Source: an uncultured Alistipes sp. (GTDB taxonomy: Bacteria; Bacteroidota; Bacteroidia; Bacteroidales; Rikenellaceae). Taken from it: a stretch of 21,586 nucleotides of DNA. Within the stretch, counting starts at the first letter, position 1. Each line of letters starts with the position of its first letter. The position numbers and the translations under genes are program-made. The notes under the pieces were generated by a model. The model made no database searches. It was not told where the DNA came from and saw only the letters and a program-made list of their open reading frames with translations. The DNA lies in contig CAJUIE010000015.1 of NCBI GenBank assembly GCA_910586375.1, positions 1 through 21,586 on the forward strand, given 5' to 3'. Positions 5,659 through 14,225 of this stretch are shown here, one piece after another.

Positions 5659-7851
5659 ATGAGAAAATTATTTACTCTTTTAGCGGGCGTCGGCTTGTTG
5701 TCCGTAAGTTGCGGCGACTATGACGACACCGATCTTATCAACCGGATCGACGAGATGGACAACCGGCTGACCTCCCTGGAGGAGACCGTTGCCACGATGA
5801 ATCAGGATATCAAGGGCGTACAGACGCTCGTCGAGGCACTCGACGGCAACGTATATGTAGCGCGTATCGAACCTGCCGATAACGGTTATACGATCTATTT
5901 CACCAATGGCGAGCAGATTACTATTTCGGGTGGTACGGTAAGCTCGGGCGGCAGTACTTCGTCCGTAACGGTGCTGCTCGATCCGGAGGATGGCGTCTAC
6001 TATTGGGCCACGACCACCAACGGCAAGACCGAATATCTGACCGTCGACGGCAAGCGCCTGCCCGTTTCGGGCGAAAAGGGCGACACGCCTCAGCTGCGTG
6101 TCAATAAGGTTGGCGAAACCGGCTATTGGGAGTATCGCTATTCCGACGACGAGGAGTGGCAGCGCCTCAAGGACGACAAGGGCAATGACGTGACCACCAG
6201 CGGTGGCGGCGGCGGTCTGTTCGAGAGCGTCGAGGTGGTCGACGGTGTAGTGGTCTTCACGTTCCTCGGCGGCGAGAAGACGATCGAAATCGAGCTGCGC
6301 GGCGAGCTTTATATGATATTCAAGGATAAGGCACCCGAGGGCACGGTACTTTTCAATATGGGCGAAACCAGGACCTTCGCGATGGAGGCGTCGGGCGTGC
6401 AGAAAACCGTTCTCACCAAGCCCGACGAGTGGAGCGCCTCCTACGATGCGACGTCTGCCGTTCTTACCATCACGGCCCCCGCCGAGGAGCACAAAACCTG
6501 CGCGGCTCTCAGTGGTGAAGTGGCTCTTATCTACTTCGGCGAGCAGAACCAGAGCTCGGTCATCACGTTCGAGGTGAAGATCGGCGAATGCGTCTCCATC
6601 GAGGAGGAGAAGAGCACCGTCGAAGCCACGACTGCCGGAGGAACCTTTACCGTCCCCTTCACGGCCAGCGGCGCCGTAACCGCCGCGACTTCCGATGCGT
6701 GGTTGACGCCTTCGGTCGTCGGCAGTGATATTCAGATTGTCGTGGCTCAGAACACGGGTGCTGCCCGCACCGGCAAGGTGACCGTCAGTGCCAAAGACAA
6801 CAGCGTCGACATCACGGTCGTGCAGGCCGGGGCTGTAGCTACCCAAGCCAAGGGCATACGTCCGGGCAGCGGCAAATTCGTGTATAAGATTTATCCCGCC
6901 GACCAGGGCTTCTCCGAAAGTAACAAAAACAAAACGTCGAGCATTGCTGCCGTAGGCGATTATATCATCGTGAATGCTCCCGGCGAAAACCCGCGCGTCT
7001 TCAATGCCGAAGACGGCACATTCGTCAAGGAGTTTCAGCTCAGCGGTGCACCCAACGACTGCATCACTTCTGATACCAAGGGCAATATCATTCTCTGCAA
7101 CTACAACTCCACCGGCGCAACGGGATTTGAATTTCAGGTTTGGCGTGCCAGGGACATTGACTCTGCACCCGAGAAGTTCATCACATGGACCACTCCCAAC
7201 CCCGTAGCCAAGAAACTGTCTGTCGTAGGCGATGTTTACGGCGATGCGCTTCTCTCGTTTGGTTATGGGAAATGGGTAGGTAGCGACGGTTCGAAAAATG
7301 CGTGGTATTTTACAATCAAGAACGGCGAAGCGTCGACGGCAAATTATCGGCCGTGCACCAATGCAGCTCAGGGCTCTAACGGTAACTGCGACGTGGTGGC
7401 TGCCGGTCCCAGTGATTTGTCGGATTTCTTCTATATAGCCTACCCCGGCAACATCCTCTATTGGGTGAAATCCGACAAGTCGGTTATTGCCTCGCTGCCT
7501 CTCTATGACACTACACCAGATACGTACGTTACCGGTGCCCTCGATGCGAAAGAGTTCAACGGACAGCTTTATGTAGTTGTCGCTTCTTCCAAGTATGGCG
7601 AAAAAAGTCCTGTTTTCCTCGTTGAGGCTGACGACGCTTCCAGGTGGACCGGCAACATGCTCGGCGAGTCGCCTGCCGTGGTTTATAAGGAACTTTTGGG
7701 CGGCTGCGTGCAGGAGCCCGACACTTATAATTACGATGTCGTGATGCGTGTCTCCGATGACGGTCTTTATCTCAATATTTACACGGTGTACGGCGGCTCT
7801 TACATCACCCGCTATCAGGTCGACTGTCTGGCTGAGGCTCCGACCGAGTAG
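5659..7851 (+). CDS. Surface lipoprotein with DUF4988-like N-terminus, BACON domain and propeller-like C-terminus
   Basis: The product is 730 residues. The ATG at 5659 is chosen because it opens a clean lipoprotein signal (MRKLFTLLAGVGLLSVSCGD, Cys18); the frame extends upstream to 5518, but that part overlaps the promoter and has no signal-peptide character. Residues about 23-64 form a likely coiled coil (LINRIDEMDNRLTSLEETV) followed by a DUF4988-like segment ending near a GEKGDTP turn (about 135-140). Residues about 314-393 look like a BACON domain (TTAGGTFTVPF ... ITVVQAGA), a module thought to bind carbohydrate or mucin. The remainder (about 400-730) has repeated beta-strand patterns such as SIAAVGDYIIVNAPGENPRV and ITSDTKGNIILCNY, suggesting a beta-propeller, but I cannot name the family firmly. 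No SusC/SusD partner is present. It diverges from the ROK regulator and ends at a clear terminator, so it is probably monocistronic. Confidence 0.82.
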   Translation: MRKLFTLLAGVGLLSVSCGDYDDTDLINRIDEMDNRLTSLEETVATMNQDIKGVQTLVEALDGNVYVARIEPADNGYTIYFTNGEQITISGGTVSSGGSTSSVTVLLDPEDGVYYWATTTNGKTEYLTVDGKRLPVSGEKGDTPQLRVNKVGETGYWEYRYSDDEEWQRLKDDKGNDVTTSGGGGGLFESVEVVDGVVVFTFLGGEKTIEIELRGELYMIFKDKAPEGTVLFNMGETRTFAMEASGVQKTVLTKPDEWSASYDATSAVLTITAPAEEHKTCAALSGEVALIYFGEQNQSSVITFEVKIGECVSIEEEKSTVEATTAGGTFTVPFTASGAVTAATSDAWLTPSVVGSDIQIVVAQNTGAARTGKVTVSAKDNSVDITVVQAGAVATQAKGIRPGSGKFVYKIYPADQGFSESNKNKTSSIAAVGDYIIVNAPGENPRVFNAEDGTFVKEFQLSGAPNDCITSDTKGNIILCNYNSTGATGFEFQVWRARDIDSAPEKFITWTTPNPVAKKLSVVGDVYGDALLSFGYGKWVGSDGSKNAWYFTIKNGEASTANYRPCTNAAQGSNGNCDVVAAGPSDLSDFFYIAYPGNILYWVKSDKSVIASLPLYDTTPDTYVTGALDAKEFNGQLYVVVASSKYGEKSPVFLVEADDASRWTGNMLGESPAVVYKELLGGCVQEPDTYNYDVVMRVSDDGLYLNIYTVYGGSYITRYQVDCLAEAPTE

Positions 7852-7874
7852 ATAATTTTTGGTACAAACTACAC

Positions 7875-7910
7875 AGTCCATAGCTCCTGAAGGGGCTATG
7901 GACTTTTTTT
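7875..7910 (+). terminator. Rho-independent terminator of the BACON lipoprotein gene
   Basis: The arms AGTCCATAGC and GCTATGGACT (extended by TCC/GGG around a TGAA loop) are followed by a run of seven T residues ending at 7910. The hairpin starts 23 bases after the stop codon. Confidence 0.92.
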
Positions 7911-7968
7911 GAGTCCGAATTGTGCGGTCGGGCTCCTCTTCCGGAGGGTCGTTGCGGGGGTGCTCTGA

Positions 7969-9705
7969 TTATCGGTAGAAACTCCCCTCCCAATGGGTCG
8001 TGTTGCCGGCACCGTCGCGCAGGGTGAGGTGCACCGTGTGCTTACGACCGCAGGCCGGGGTATCGAACCGGTGGATAAGCCGGCTTTGCATGGGATAGCG
8101 GTCACAGGGGACCCAGGCGCCGTCGATGACTAAGGATGCGGAAGCTATGCCTGAAAAGTTGTCGCTGACGCGGAACCGCAGCTCCGGGGTCTTCGAAAGA
8201 TCGGCGCCCGATTTGAAGAGCGGAGTGATGCGGGGCGGCAGGGTGTCGGCTACAACGAACAGTCCGTCCGTCGAAGTTGTCCTGGCTGTCACGGCGCCAT
8301 CGGCATAGTGGCCTCCTATGTAAGTAACTCTTCCTTTGGCTGATTTTTTTGCCAACGAGGCGCGCAGCTGGAGGTGGTGGGGCACATCGGCCCGGATGGA
8401 GATCGTCGCAGCCCGGCGGAGCGGTATTGTGGCCGGTAAGATCCGGTAAGCAGGAGAGAGGACTACGATTCCGGAGTCTGCTTGGGGTGCCGGGAGTTGC
8501 TCGGGCCGGCAATAGATGGTTTCGTAGACGGCACCTGCGGGGATGCGGGCCCGCATCCCCGGGCCTGACGAGATAGTTGTGGGGGTGTCCGGACGCACGA
8601 TTTTGGCTGTAGAATCGGCTTCGGCCCGGAATTGACCTGTGCGTCCCCGGACATCGAAGTGCAGGTGCGAAATATTGCCGCTGTCATCCTCGGCTTCGAT
8701 GCGGATATGGCGTATCTGTCCGGGCTCTGTGCGGAGGATGCCGCGCTCGGTCATGGCGGAGTAGAAACAATCGGGGGCCGTGGCGAGCTGTGCAAGGCGG
8801 ATACACTCGTTGCGCGAGGCGATCTGAAGCGGATAGCAGCTTATGGCGTCGCAGCAGCGCGAGAGGTCGAACGTGAAGCCGTCCATGCGGTATTCGAAGA
8901 CGCGCTCGTCATCGACCCATGCCGTGAGGCGCCAGATGCCGAAGGTGTTGTTCACGCCGTTGCGGCGGTCCGAAACTTCGGCGACGAAGTAGCCTTTGCG
9001 GCCCACCTCTACAGGCTCCGTGCGCTGGAGGCGGTAGTGGCCCGGGCGCTCGACCTTTGTTTGGTGAGTGCACGGGGTGCTGCGCAGGCAGAGGTCGGTG
9101 CCGGGCAGGGTGTCGACCTCGACGTAGTGGAGGCGGAAGATGCGGGGTGGCAGCGTGTCGGTTGGGCGGATAATTCCCTCGTGTACGGGGTTGTAGAGTC
9201 GTTGGGTAGGGGTGTCGCGCACCTCGAAATGGAGGTGGGGCCCCATCGACGAGCCGCTGTTGCCCGAGTAGCCGATTATGTCGCCTTGGCGGACGGGCCA
9301 GACGTCGGGCGTGAAATAGAGGTCGAGGCGGTTGGCGCGACGGGCGTAACGCTCGTTGCGGACGTACTCTTCGATGTCGTCGCGGAAGCATTGCATGTGC
9401 CCATAGACGGCTGTCGTGCCGTTGGCAAGGGCGATGTAGATGGCGCGTCCATATCCACCCGATGAGAGGTAGAGGCGGGAGACATAGCCGTCGGCTACGG
9501 CGACTAAGGGTTTGCCTTCGGCACCACCTGTGCGGATGTCCACGCCGGCGTGGAAATGGCCGGGACGCATTTCGCCGAAGTTGGCCGAGCAACTGCCGTC
9601 GACGTTCCGGATGGGGTAGATGTAGTCAGTCGGATCGAGCGTCTGCGCCTGTGTGCCGGCTGCCAGGAGGGAGGCGAAGAGCAGGGTGGTCAGGATTCGT
9701 CGCAT
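7969..9705 (-). CDS. M23 family metallopeptidase, secreted (LytM-type peptidoglycan hydrolase)
   Basis: The product is 578 residues with a signal peptide (MRRILTTLLFASLLAAGTQA). The M23 domain is N-terminal: GHFHAGVDI gives the zinc ligands His52 and Asp56, YGHM supplies His103, and GPHLHFEV gives His157-Leu-His159. All expected LytM zinc and catalytic residues are present, so an active cell-wall endopeptidase in the periplasm is likely. The region after about residue 200 is unusually long (about 370 residues), with beta-rich segments and two 'TLPPRI' sections, and probably forms Ig-like or substrate-binding domains. The start codon overlaps the end of recX by 16 bases, and this is the last gene of the lptB-aroA-aroC-prmC-recX chain. 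No clear terminator follows on the minus strand. Confidence 0.92.
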   Translation of the reverse strand: MRRILTTLLFASLLAAGTQAQTLDPTDYIYPIRNVDGSCSANFGEMRPGHFHAGVDIRTGGAEGKPLVAVADGYVSRLYLSSGGYGRAIYIALANGTTAVYGHMQCFRDDIEEYVRNERYARRANRLDLYFTPDVWPVRQGDIIGYSGNSGSSMGPHLHFEVRDTPTQRLYNPVHEGIIRPTDTLPPRIFRLHYVEVDTLPGTDLCLRSTPCTHQTKVERPGHYRLQRTEPVEVGRKGYFVAEVSDRRNGVNNTFGIWRLTAWVDDERVFEYRMDGFTFDLSRCCDAISCYPLQIASRNECIRLAQLATAPDCFYSAMTERGILRTEPGQIRHIRIEAEDDSGNISHLHFDVRGRTGQFRAEADSTAKIVRPDTPTTISSGPGMRARIPAGAVYETIYCRPEQLPAPQADSGIVVLSPAYRILPATIPLRRAATISIRADVPHHLQLRASLAKKSAKGRVTYIGGHYADGAVTARTTSTDGLFVVADTLPPRITPLFKSGADLSKTPELRFRVSDNFSGIASASLVIDGAWVPCDRYPMQSRLIHRFDTPACGRKHTVHLTLRDGAGNTTHWEGSFYR

Positions 9706-10307
9706 GTTTGTTGGTTTGTTGCCATATCGGTGGCGACCCGTGTCACGACCTCGTATTCGTAACCCAGAGAGAGGCCGTAACGGATCAGTTTCGATTTCAG
9801 TTCATAGGTGCTGCCGTAGCGTAGCGACCGCATTTTTCGGGTGAACTGCGTGCGCAGCCGTTCGTCCATGTCGGGGGTTTCAGCTTCGGCCAGGGCGTCG
9901 TCGATCTGGTTGCGGGTAAGGCCTTTGCGCTGGAGTGCCAGACGGATTTTGTAGACGCCCCAGCCGCTCAGGCGCAGCTTTTCGCGGATGAAGGCTGCGG
10001 CATAGCGGTTGTCGTCGATGAACCGTTCGCGGACCAGACGCTCCAGTACCTGTTCGGCATCTTCGTCGCTGAGACCCCAGTTGCGCATCAACCGGCGGGC
10101 GTCGCTCTCCGACTTTTCGGCCCGGGCGCAGAGGAGCATAAGCGATTCGCGTGCCTGTTCGGGCGTTTTGGTGCGTTTTTCATAAGATGTCGCTCCGTAG
10201 GGCTGTGCGCGGCGCCATTTGCGGGGGCCGTATTCGAAGTCGTACTCCTTCTTCTCGGGCGGTGCGGGTGACCACCGTCTGCTCAGGCTTTTGCTTTTGT
10301 ACTGCAT
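9690..10307 (-). CDS. recX: RecX-family regulatory protein
   Basis: The product is 205 residues. A basic N-terminal extension (about residues 1-45, rich in Arg, Lys and Pro) precedes the RecX three-helix repeats: ARESLMLLCARAEKSESDAR, then RNWGLSDEDAEQVLERLVRE, then FIDDNRYAAAFIREKLRLSG, then GVYKIRLALQRKGLTRNQID. RecX binds RecA filaments and restrains recombinase activity in the cytoplasm. The start overlaps the end of prmC by 25 bases and the stop lies 16 bases inside the M23 gene, so it is an internal operon member. recA is not adjacent. Confidence 0.9.
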   Translation of the reverse strand: MQYKSKSLSRRWSPAPPEKKEYDFEYGPRKWRRAQPYGATSYEKRTKTPEQARESLMLLCARAEKSESDARRLMRNWGLSDEDAEQVLERLVRERFIDDNRYAAAFIREKLRLSGWGVYKIRLALQRKGLTRNQIDDALAEAETPDMDERLRTQFTRKMRSLRYGSTYELKSKLIRYGLSLGYEYEVVTRVATDMATNQQTCDES

Positions 10308-11131
10308 ACCATGCGGGGTTTGCGGTTCATATCTTCGCGGACGACGATGTTGGTGTAGCCCTCCCGGACCAGCAGCTGGTGCAGAGACTCCGCTGCCGTG
10401 TGATAAATTTCGAAGTAGAGTTTACCGCCCGGCGCAAGCATTGTTTTTCCAGCTTGGGCAATGGCGCGGTAGAAACGCAGGGGATCGTCGTCGGGAACAA
10501 ACAGCGCTTCGGCAGGTTCATAGTCGCGGACGTTGGGGTGCATCGTCGTGCGGTCGCCCGCTGGTACGTAGGGCGGATTCGAGACGATCGTATCGAACGT
10601 CTCGGGAAACCGCCCGGCCAAATCGGTCAGAGCGTCGGCCTGCCGAAGTGTGACGGACGCACCCAAAGTACGGCAGTTTGTGGCTGCCATGGCGAGTGCC
10701 CTTTCCGAGAGGTCGGCAGCGAAAACATCGGTTTCGGGAAGTTCCAGAGCCAGGGTTGCCGCAATGCAGCCGCTGCCTGTGCCGACATCCAGCAGCCGCC
10801 GGGCGTGCCGTTCGTCGCGGACGATCCATGCAACCAGTTCTTCGGTCTCGGGTCGGGGAATGAGTACTCCTTCGCTTACGGCGAAGCGGCGGCCCAGAAA
10901 TTCGGCCGTTCCGGTGACGTACTGCAGCGGACGACCTGCCGTCAGCTCGGCGACGACCCGATCGAACCACGGAGCCTCCAGCTCTGCGTCGGGATCAGAG
11001 AGGAGGGCCGACCACGGCAGCTGTGCCAGTTCGGCGACGGCCGTAAGCGCTATATTGCGGGCTTCGCGGGGATCGTAGAGCGATCCGATAGCTGCTTCGA
11101 GGAGGGTTGTTATGTCGCGGCGTGTGGTCAT
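10283..11131 (-). CDS. prmC: Peptide chain release factor N5-glutamine methyltransferase
   Basis: The product is 282 residues. The helical N-terminal domain (about 1-75) leads to the family motif GVLIPRPETEELV (88-100), the SAM-binding motif LLDVGTGSGCIAATLALELP (113-132), and the catalytic TIVSNPPYVP with NPPY at 185-188. PrmC methylates the glutamine of the GGQ loop of release factors RF1 and RF2 in the cytoplasm. The ATG overlaps the aroC stop as ATGA, suggesting translational coupling. The length is normal. Confidence 0.95.
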   Translation of the reverse strand: MTTRRDITTLLEAAIGSLYDPREARNIALTAVAELAQLPWSALLSDPDAELEAPWFDRVVAELTAGRPLQYVTGTAEFLGRRFAVSEGVLIPRPETEELVAWIVRDERHARRLLDVGTGSGCIAATLALELPETDVFAADLSERALAMAATNCRTLGASVTLRQADALTDLAGRFPETFDTIVSNPPYVPAGDRTTMHPNVRDYEPAEALFVPDDDPLRFYRAIAQAGKTMLAPGGKLYFEIYHTAAESLHQLLVREGYTNIVVREDMNRKPRMVCSTKAKA

Positions 11132-12099
11132 GGACGTTTCAAATCGGCTAAAGCGATGGCTACGGCGGCTTCGACGACTACGGCGCCGCGCAGAGCGATG
11201 CAGATGTCGTGGCGACCGCCGATCGAAAGGGTTCTGACGGAGCCGGTCGCCGGGTCGAATGTCTGCTGGGGCCGGGCAATGCTGGCTGTGGGTTTGAATG
11301 CCGCGCGGACAATCAGTTCGTTGCCGTTGGTTAGCCCGCCGACGATGCCTCCGGCGTGGTTGGAGGCTGTGCGTCCTGCCGCATCGAGGATCGGGTCGTT
11401 GTGTTCCGAGCCCCGCATCCGGGCGGCGGAGAATCCGGCTCCGAACTCTGCGCCCTTGACACCTGGTATGGCGAAGAGCAGCCGGGCAATGTGGCTCTCG
11501 ACCGAATCAAAAAAGGGTTCGCCCCAACCGGTCGGAATGCCGTCGATGAGGCACTCGACGATGCCGCCTACCGAGTCGCCGTCGTCGTCGGCAGCCTGAA
11601 TGACCGATTCGAAGCGGGCGGGATCGGTGCAGCCGCCGATTTCGGCCACTGCGGTCGAAAATGTCACCTCCGGGGGGAGTATCTTTTTGGCCACGACACC
11701 TGCTGCGACGAGCGCCAGGGTCAGGCGACCTGAGAAGTGGCCCCCGCCGCACGGATCGTTGAAGCCTTCGAACCGTTCCCGGGCTACACGGTCAGCGTGT
11801 GAAGGGCGGTCGGCGAGGGCTTTGTAGTCCTGTGGTTGTATGTTTTTGTTGGCAAAAACTATCGTCAGCGGGGCTCCGGTCGTATGGCTCCGATAAACTC
11901 CCGAGACGAGCTGCGGCGTATCTTTTTCGTGGCGTGGTGTGGTGCCGCGAGCTCCGGCGCGACGGCGCGCGAGGTCGTTCATAAAATCCTCTTGCGTAAG
12001 AGGAATGCCGGGCGGCACACCGTCGATTACGACACCGATTTGCGGGCCGTGCGACTCGCCCCACAGCGCGAGGCGGAAATTATGCCCGAAACGATTCAT
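11128..12099 (-). CDS. aroC: Chorismate synthase (short GGGHFSGRLT subtype)
   Basis: The product is 323 residues from the ATG at 12099. The frame extends to 12153, but MNRFGHNFRLALWGESHG is the true family N-terminus, and this ATG overlaps the aroA TGA as ATGA. It converts EPSP to chorismate using reduced FMN, the last common step of aromatic biosynthesis. Motifs are GESHG (14-18), RRRAGARGTTPRHEKD (45-60), RPSHAD (98-103) and FNDPCGGGHFSGRLTLALVA (113-132). The usual chorismate synthase signature reads GGRSSARET; here it is GGGHFSGRLT, a form I associate with a shorter subtype seen in some Firmicutes. The length of 323 is also shorter than the ~355-360 typical of Bacteroides enzymes. Function is still very likely given its coupling to aroA. 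Confidence 0.93.
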   Translation of the reverse strand: MNRFGHNFRLALWGESHGPQIGVVIDGVPPGIPLTQEDFMNDLARRRAGARGTTPRHEKDTPQLVSGVYRSHTTGAPLTIVFANKNIQPQDYKALADRPSHADRVARERFEGFNDPCGGGHFSGRLTLALVAAGVVAKKILPPEVTFSTAVAEIGGCTDPARFESVIQAADDDGDSVGGIVECLIDGIPTGWGEPFFDSVESHIARLLFAIPGVKGAEFGAGFSAARMRGSEHNDPILDAAGRTASNHAGGIVGGLTNGNELIVRAAFKPTASIARPQQTFDPATGSVRTLSIGGRHDICIALRGAVVVEAAVAIALADLKRP

Positions 12100-13340
12100 G
12101 AGCGGATTTTTTTGAGTTCTTCGAAGAAACGGGGATAGCTTTTGGCCACGCATTCGGCCCCTGTGATTTCGACGGGAGCCTCGGCCCGCAGTGCCGCCAC
12201 GGCCAGGGACATGGCCATGCGGTGGTCGTCGTGGCTTCTGACCCGTCCGCCCCGGAGGCGTCCGCCCCGAATACGCATCGTATTCTCCTCCGTAAGGTCG
12301 ACCCTGATGCCTAATTTGCCATACTCTTCACGGATCGCTTCGGCCCGGTCACACTCTTTGTGCCGCAAGCGCGAAGTGCCGAGAATGATGCTCTCGCCCT
12401 CGCATGAAGCAGCTAAGGCCGCCAGGGCCGGAAAAAGATCGGGGCAGTGCGTGGCGTCGAACTCGAAGGCCCGCAGCGGACGGTGGGCCGCAGAGATGGC
12501 GTGGGGTTCATCGATGACGGCGGCACCGGCCCGCACCAGAGCTTCGCAGATGGCCGTGTCGGCCTGCCTGGAAAGCATCGAAATGTTGTCGACGGTTACC
12601 TGACCAGCAGTGGCGCCTGCTACCAGAAGCATGGCTGCGGCGCTCCAGTCGCCCTCGATGATGAAGTCTGTGGCGCGGTAGCGCTGGTTGCCGGGGATAT
12701 AAAATTCGGAGTAGTCGTTGTGGCAGATTTCGACGCCGAAGCGAGCGGCTGTGTCGACGGTCATCTCTATATATGGGACGGATACGGCGTTGCGGATATG
12801 CAGGGTGGAGTCTTCCCGGGCAAGGGGCAGGGCCAGAAGCAGTCCCGTAACAAACTGCGAGGAGACCGAGCCGTCGACTTCGGCCATGCCGCCGCGCAAA
12901 GGACCATGCACTTCGAGCGGCAGGCGTCCGTTGCAATCGGTTGCAGAGGCTCCAAGACGTTGCAGCGGTTCGGTCAGCATGTCCATAGGCCGATGCAGCA
13001 GCGTTCCCGAGCCTTCGATGCGGATCGGTGTGTCGCACAGAGCGGCAATGGGGGTGAAGAGGCGTGTTGCGAGGCCCGATTCGCCTACGGAGAGGGTGTC
13101 GCTTTGGGGATGCAGACCGCCGTGGATGGAGAGTGTATGCACGTTGGGCTGCCCGATGCGGGCACCGAGAGCCTCGATGCAGCGCAGGGCCGAGCGGGTG
13201 TCGTCGCAGAACTCGATGTTGTGCAGTATGGAGGTCTCCGCCGAGAGCAGCGAGGCTGCCAGGGCGCGCTGGGCGTAACTCTTGGAACATGGAGGCGTCA
13301 GCGCGCCTGTGACGCGCCCCGGCAATAACGTAATGTCCAT
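12096..13340 (-). CDS. aroA: 3-phosphoshikimate 1-carboxyvinyltransferase (EPSP synthase)
   Basis: The product is 414 residues. It joins shikimate-3-phosphate and PEP to form EPSP in the shikimate pathway. Key family segments are TPPCSKSYAQRALAASLLSA with Lys20, Ser21 and Arg25; LSVGESGLATRLFTPIAALC (the PEP-site loop, variant of the common GNSGTxxR/GESGxxxR); IIEGDWSAAAMLLVAGAT; HDDHRMAMSLAVAALRAE; and the C-terminal KSYPRFFEEL. The ATG overlaps the lptB stop by one base (TAATG), and its TGA overlaps the aroC start, so the three genes are translationally coupled. The length is slightly short of the 425-430 common in the family, as in other Bacteroidetes. Confidence 0.95.
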   Translation of the reverse strand: MDITLLPGRVTGALTPPCSKSYAQRALAASLLSAETSILHNIEFCDDTRSALRCIEALGARIGQPNVHTLSIHGGLHPQSDTLSVGESGLATRLFTPIAALCDTPIRIEGSGTLLHRPMDMLTEPLQRLGASATDCNGRLPLEVHGPLRGGMAEVDGSVSSQFVTGLLLALPLAREDSTLHIRNAVSVPYIEMTVDTAARFGVEICHNDYSEFYIPGNQRYRATDFIIEGDWSAAAMLLVAGATAGQVTVDNISMLSRQADTAICEALVRAGAAVIDEPHAISAAHRPLRAFEFDATHCPDLFPALAALAASCEGESIILGTSRLRHKECDRAEAIREEYGKLGIRVDLTEENTMRIRGGRLRGGRVRSHDDHRMAMSLAVAALRAEAPVEITGAECVAKSYPRFFEELKKIRS

Positions 13341-14125
13341 TATCCCCGCCCTCCCCGGTTTTTCATCTCCTGCGTGAGCTGGTGGCTGCGCTTGAGCTCG
13401 AAATTCTGTCCGAGGTAGACTTTGCGGACCATTGGGTCGGCGGCCAGCTCTTCGGCCGAACCCGTCTTGAGGATTTTGCCCTCGTAAAGCAGGTAGGTGC
13501 GGTCGGTGATGGCGAGTGTCTCGTCGACGTTGTGGTCGGTGATGATGACACCGATGTTTTTGTGCTTGAGCGTTGCTACAATCGACTGGATGTCTTCCAC
13601 TGCGATGGGGTCGACACCGGCGAAAGGCTCGTCCAGCAGGATGAATGCCGGGTTGATGGCTACAGCCCGGGCGATCTCCGTACGGCGTCGCTCACCGCCC
13701 GAAAGCTGGATACCGAGACTTTTGCGCACTTTTTGGAGGCGGAACTCCTCGATCAGGGCCTCGACACGTTCGGCCTGGTACTCCTTTGAATAGTCGGTCA
13801 TTTCGAGCACAGCCCGGATGTTGTCCTCGACCGAGAGCCGCCGGAATACCGACGCCTCCTGGGCCAGATAACCCACGCCCAACTGGGCCCGGCGATAGAC
13901 CGGCAGGGCCGTAAGCTCCGACACCTGCTTTTCGTCGTTTTCCAGGAAGATGCGCCCCTCGTTGGGCTTGATGAGCCCTACGATCATGTAGAATGTCGTG
14001 GTCTTGCCGGCTCCGTTGGGGCCCAGCAGACCCACGATTTCCCCCTGATTGACGTCGATCGACACGTGATCGACCACGGTGCGGGACTTGTATTTTTTGA
14101 CGAGTTCGCTGGTGTAGAGACGCAT
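13340..14125 (-). CDS. lptB: LPS export ABC transporter ATP-binding protein
   Basis: The product is 261 residues from the ATG at 14125. A longer in-frame ORF to 14293 is rejected because MRLYTSELVKKYKSRTVVDH is the family N-terminus and the extra part would run into recQ. Walker A is GPNGAGKT (35-42), the Q-loop region includes GVGYLAQEASVF (about 83-94), the signature is LSGGERRR (141-148), Walker B with catalytic Glu is FILLDEPFAGVDP (161-173), and the switch His is in IITDHNVDET. LptB powers extraction of lipopolysaccharide from the inner membrane with LptFG; those partners are not in this window. It is the first gene of a six-gene minus-strand chain and shares a 100-base divergent intergenic region with recQ. 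Confidence 0.95.
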   Translation of the reverse strand: MRLYTSELVKKYKSRTVVDHVSIDVNQGEIVGLLGPNGAGKTTTFYMIVGLIKPNEGRIFLENDEKQVSELTALPVYRRAQLGVGYLAQEASVFRRLSVEDNIRAVLEMTDYSKEYQAERVEALIEEFRLQKVRKSLGIQLSGGERRRTEIARAVAINPAFILLDEPFAGVDPIAVEDIQSIVATLKHKNIGVIITDHNVDETLAITDRTYLLYEGKILKTGSAEELAADPMVRKVYLGQNFELKRSHQLTQEMKNRGGRG

Positions 14126-14151
14126 GGTTGCAGAGTGCAATAAAATTTTCA

Positions 14152-14159
14152 CAAAGTTA
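14152..14159 (-). promoter_or_regulatory. Candidate -7 box for the lptB operon
   Basis: TAACTTTG on the minus strand matches TAnnTTTG and ends 27 bases before the lptB ATG. No good TTTG box is seen 19-21 bases upstream. Confidence 0.45.
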
Positions 14160-14181
14160 TGTTTTTTTCCGAAAAAGTTTT

Positions 14182-14189
14182 TATCTTTA
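14182..14189 (+). promoter_or_regulatory. Candidate -7 box for the recQ operon
   Basis: TATCTTTA is one base off TAnnTTTG and ends 37 bases before the recQ ATG. The expected upstream TTTG is not clear. Confidence 0.4.
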
Positions 14190-14225
14190 CATGGAATTTT
14201 CTGTATAAAGCGTAGAAACGGCGAA

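Noticed and set aside
5680..7881. A 733-codon open frame on the minus strand opposite the BACON lipoprotein
   Set aside because: It mirrors the codons of the real gene, has no family motifs, and begins in the terminator region. Long antisense frames are common in GC-rich codon usage.
10151..11599. A 482-codon open frame on the plus strand across recX, prmC and aroC
   Set aside because: It lies opposite three genes with clear catalytic motifs and shows low-complexity Arg/Ser/Pro content without a domain.
12447..13328. A 293-codon plus-strand frame opposite aroA
   Set aside because: aroA motifs are intact on the minus strand; this is a shadow.
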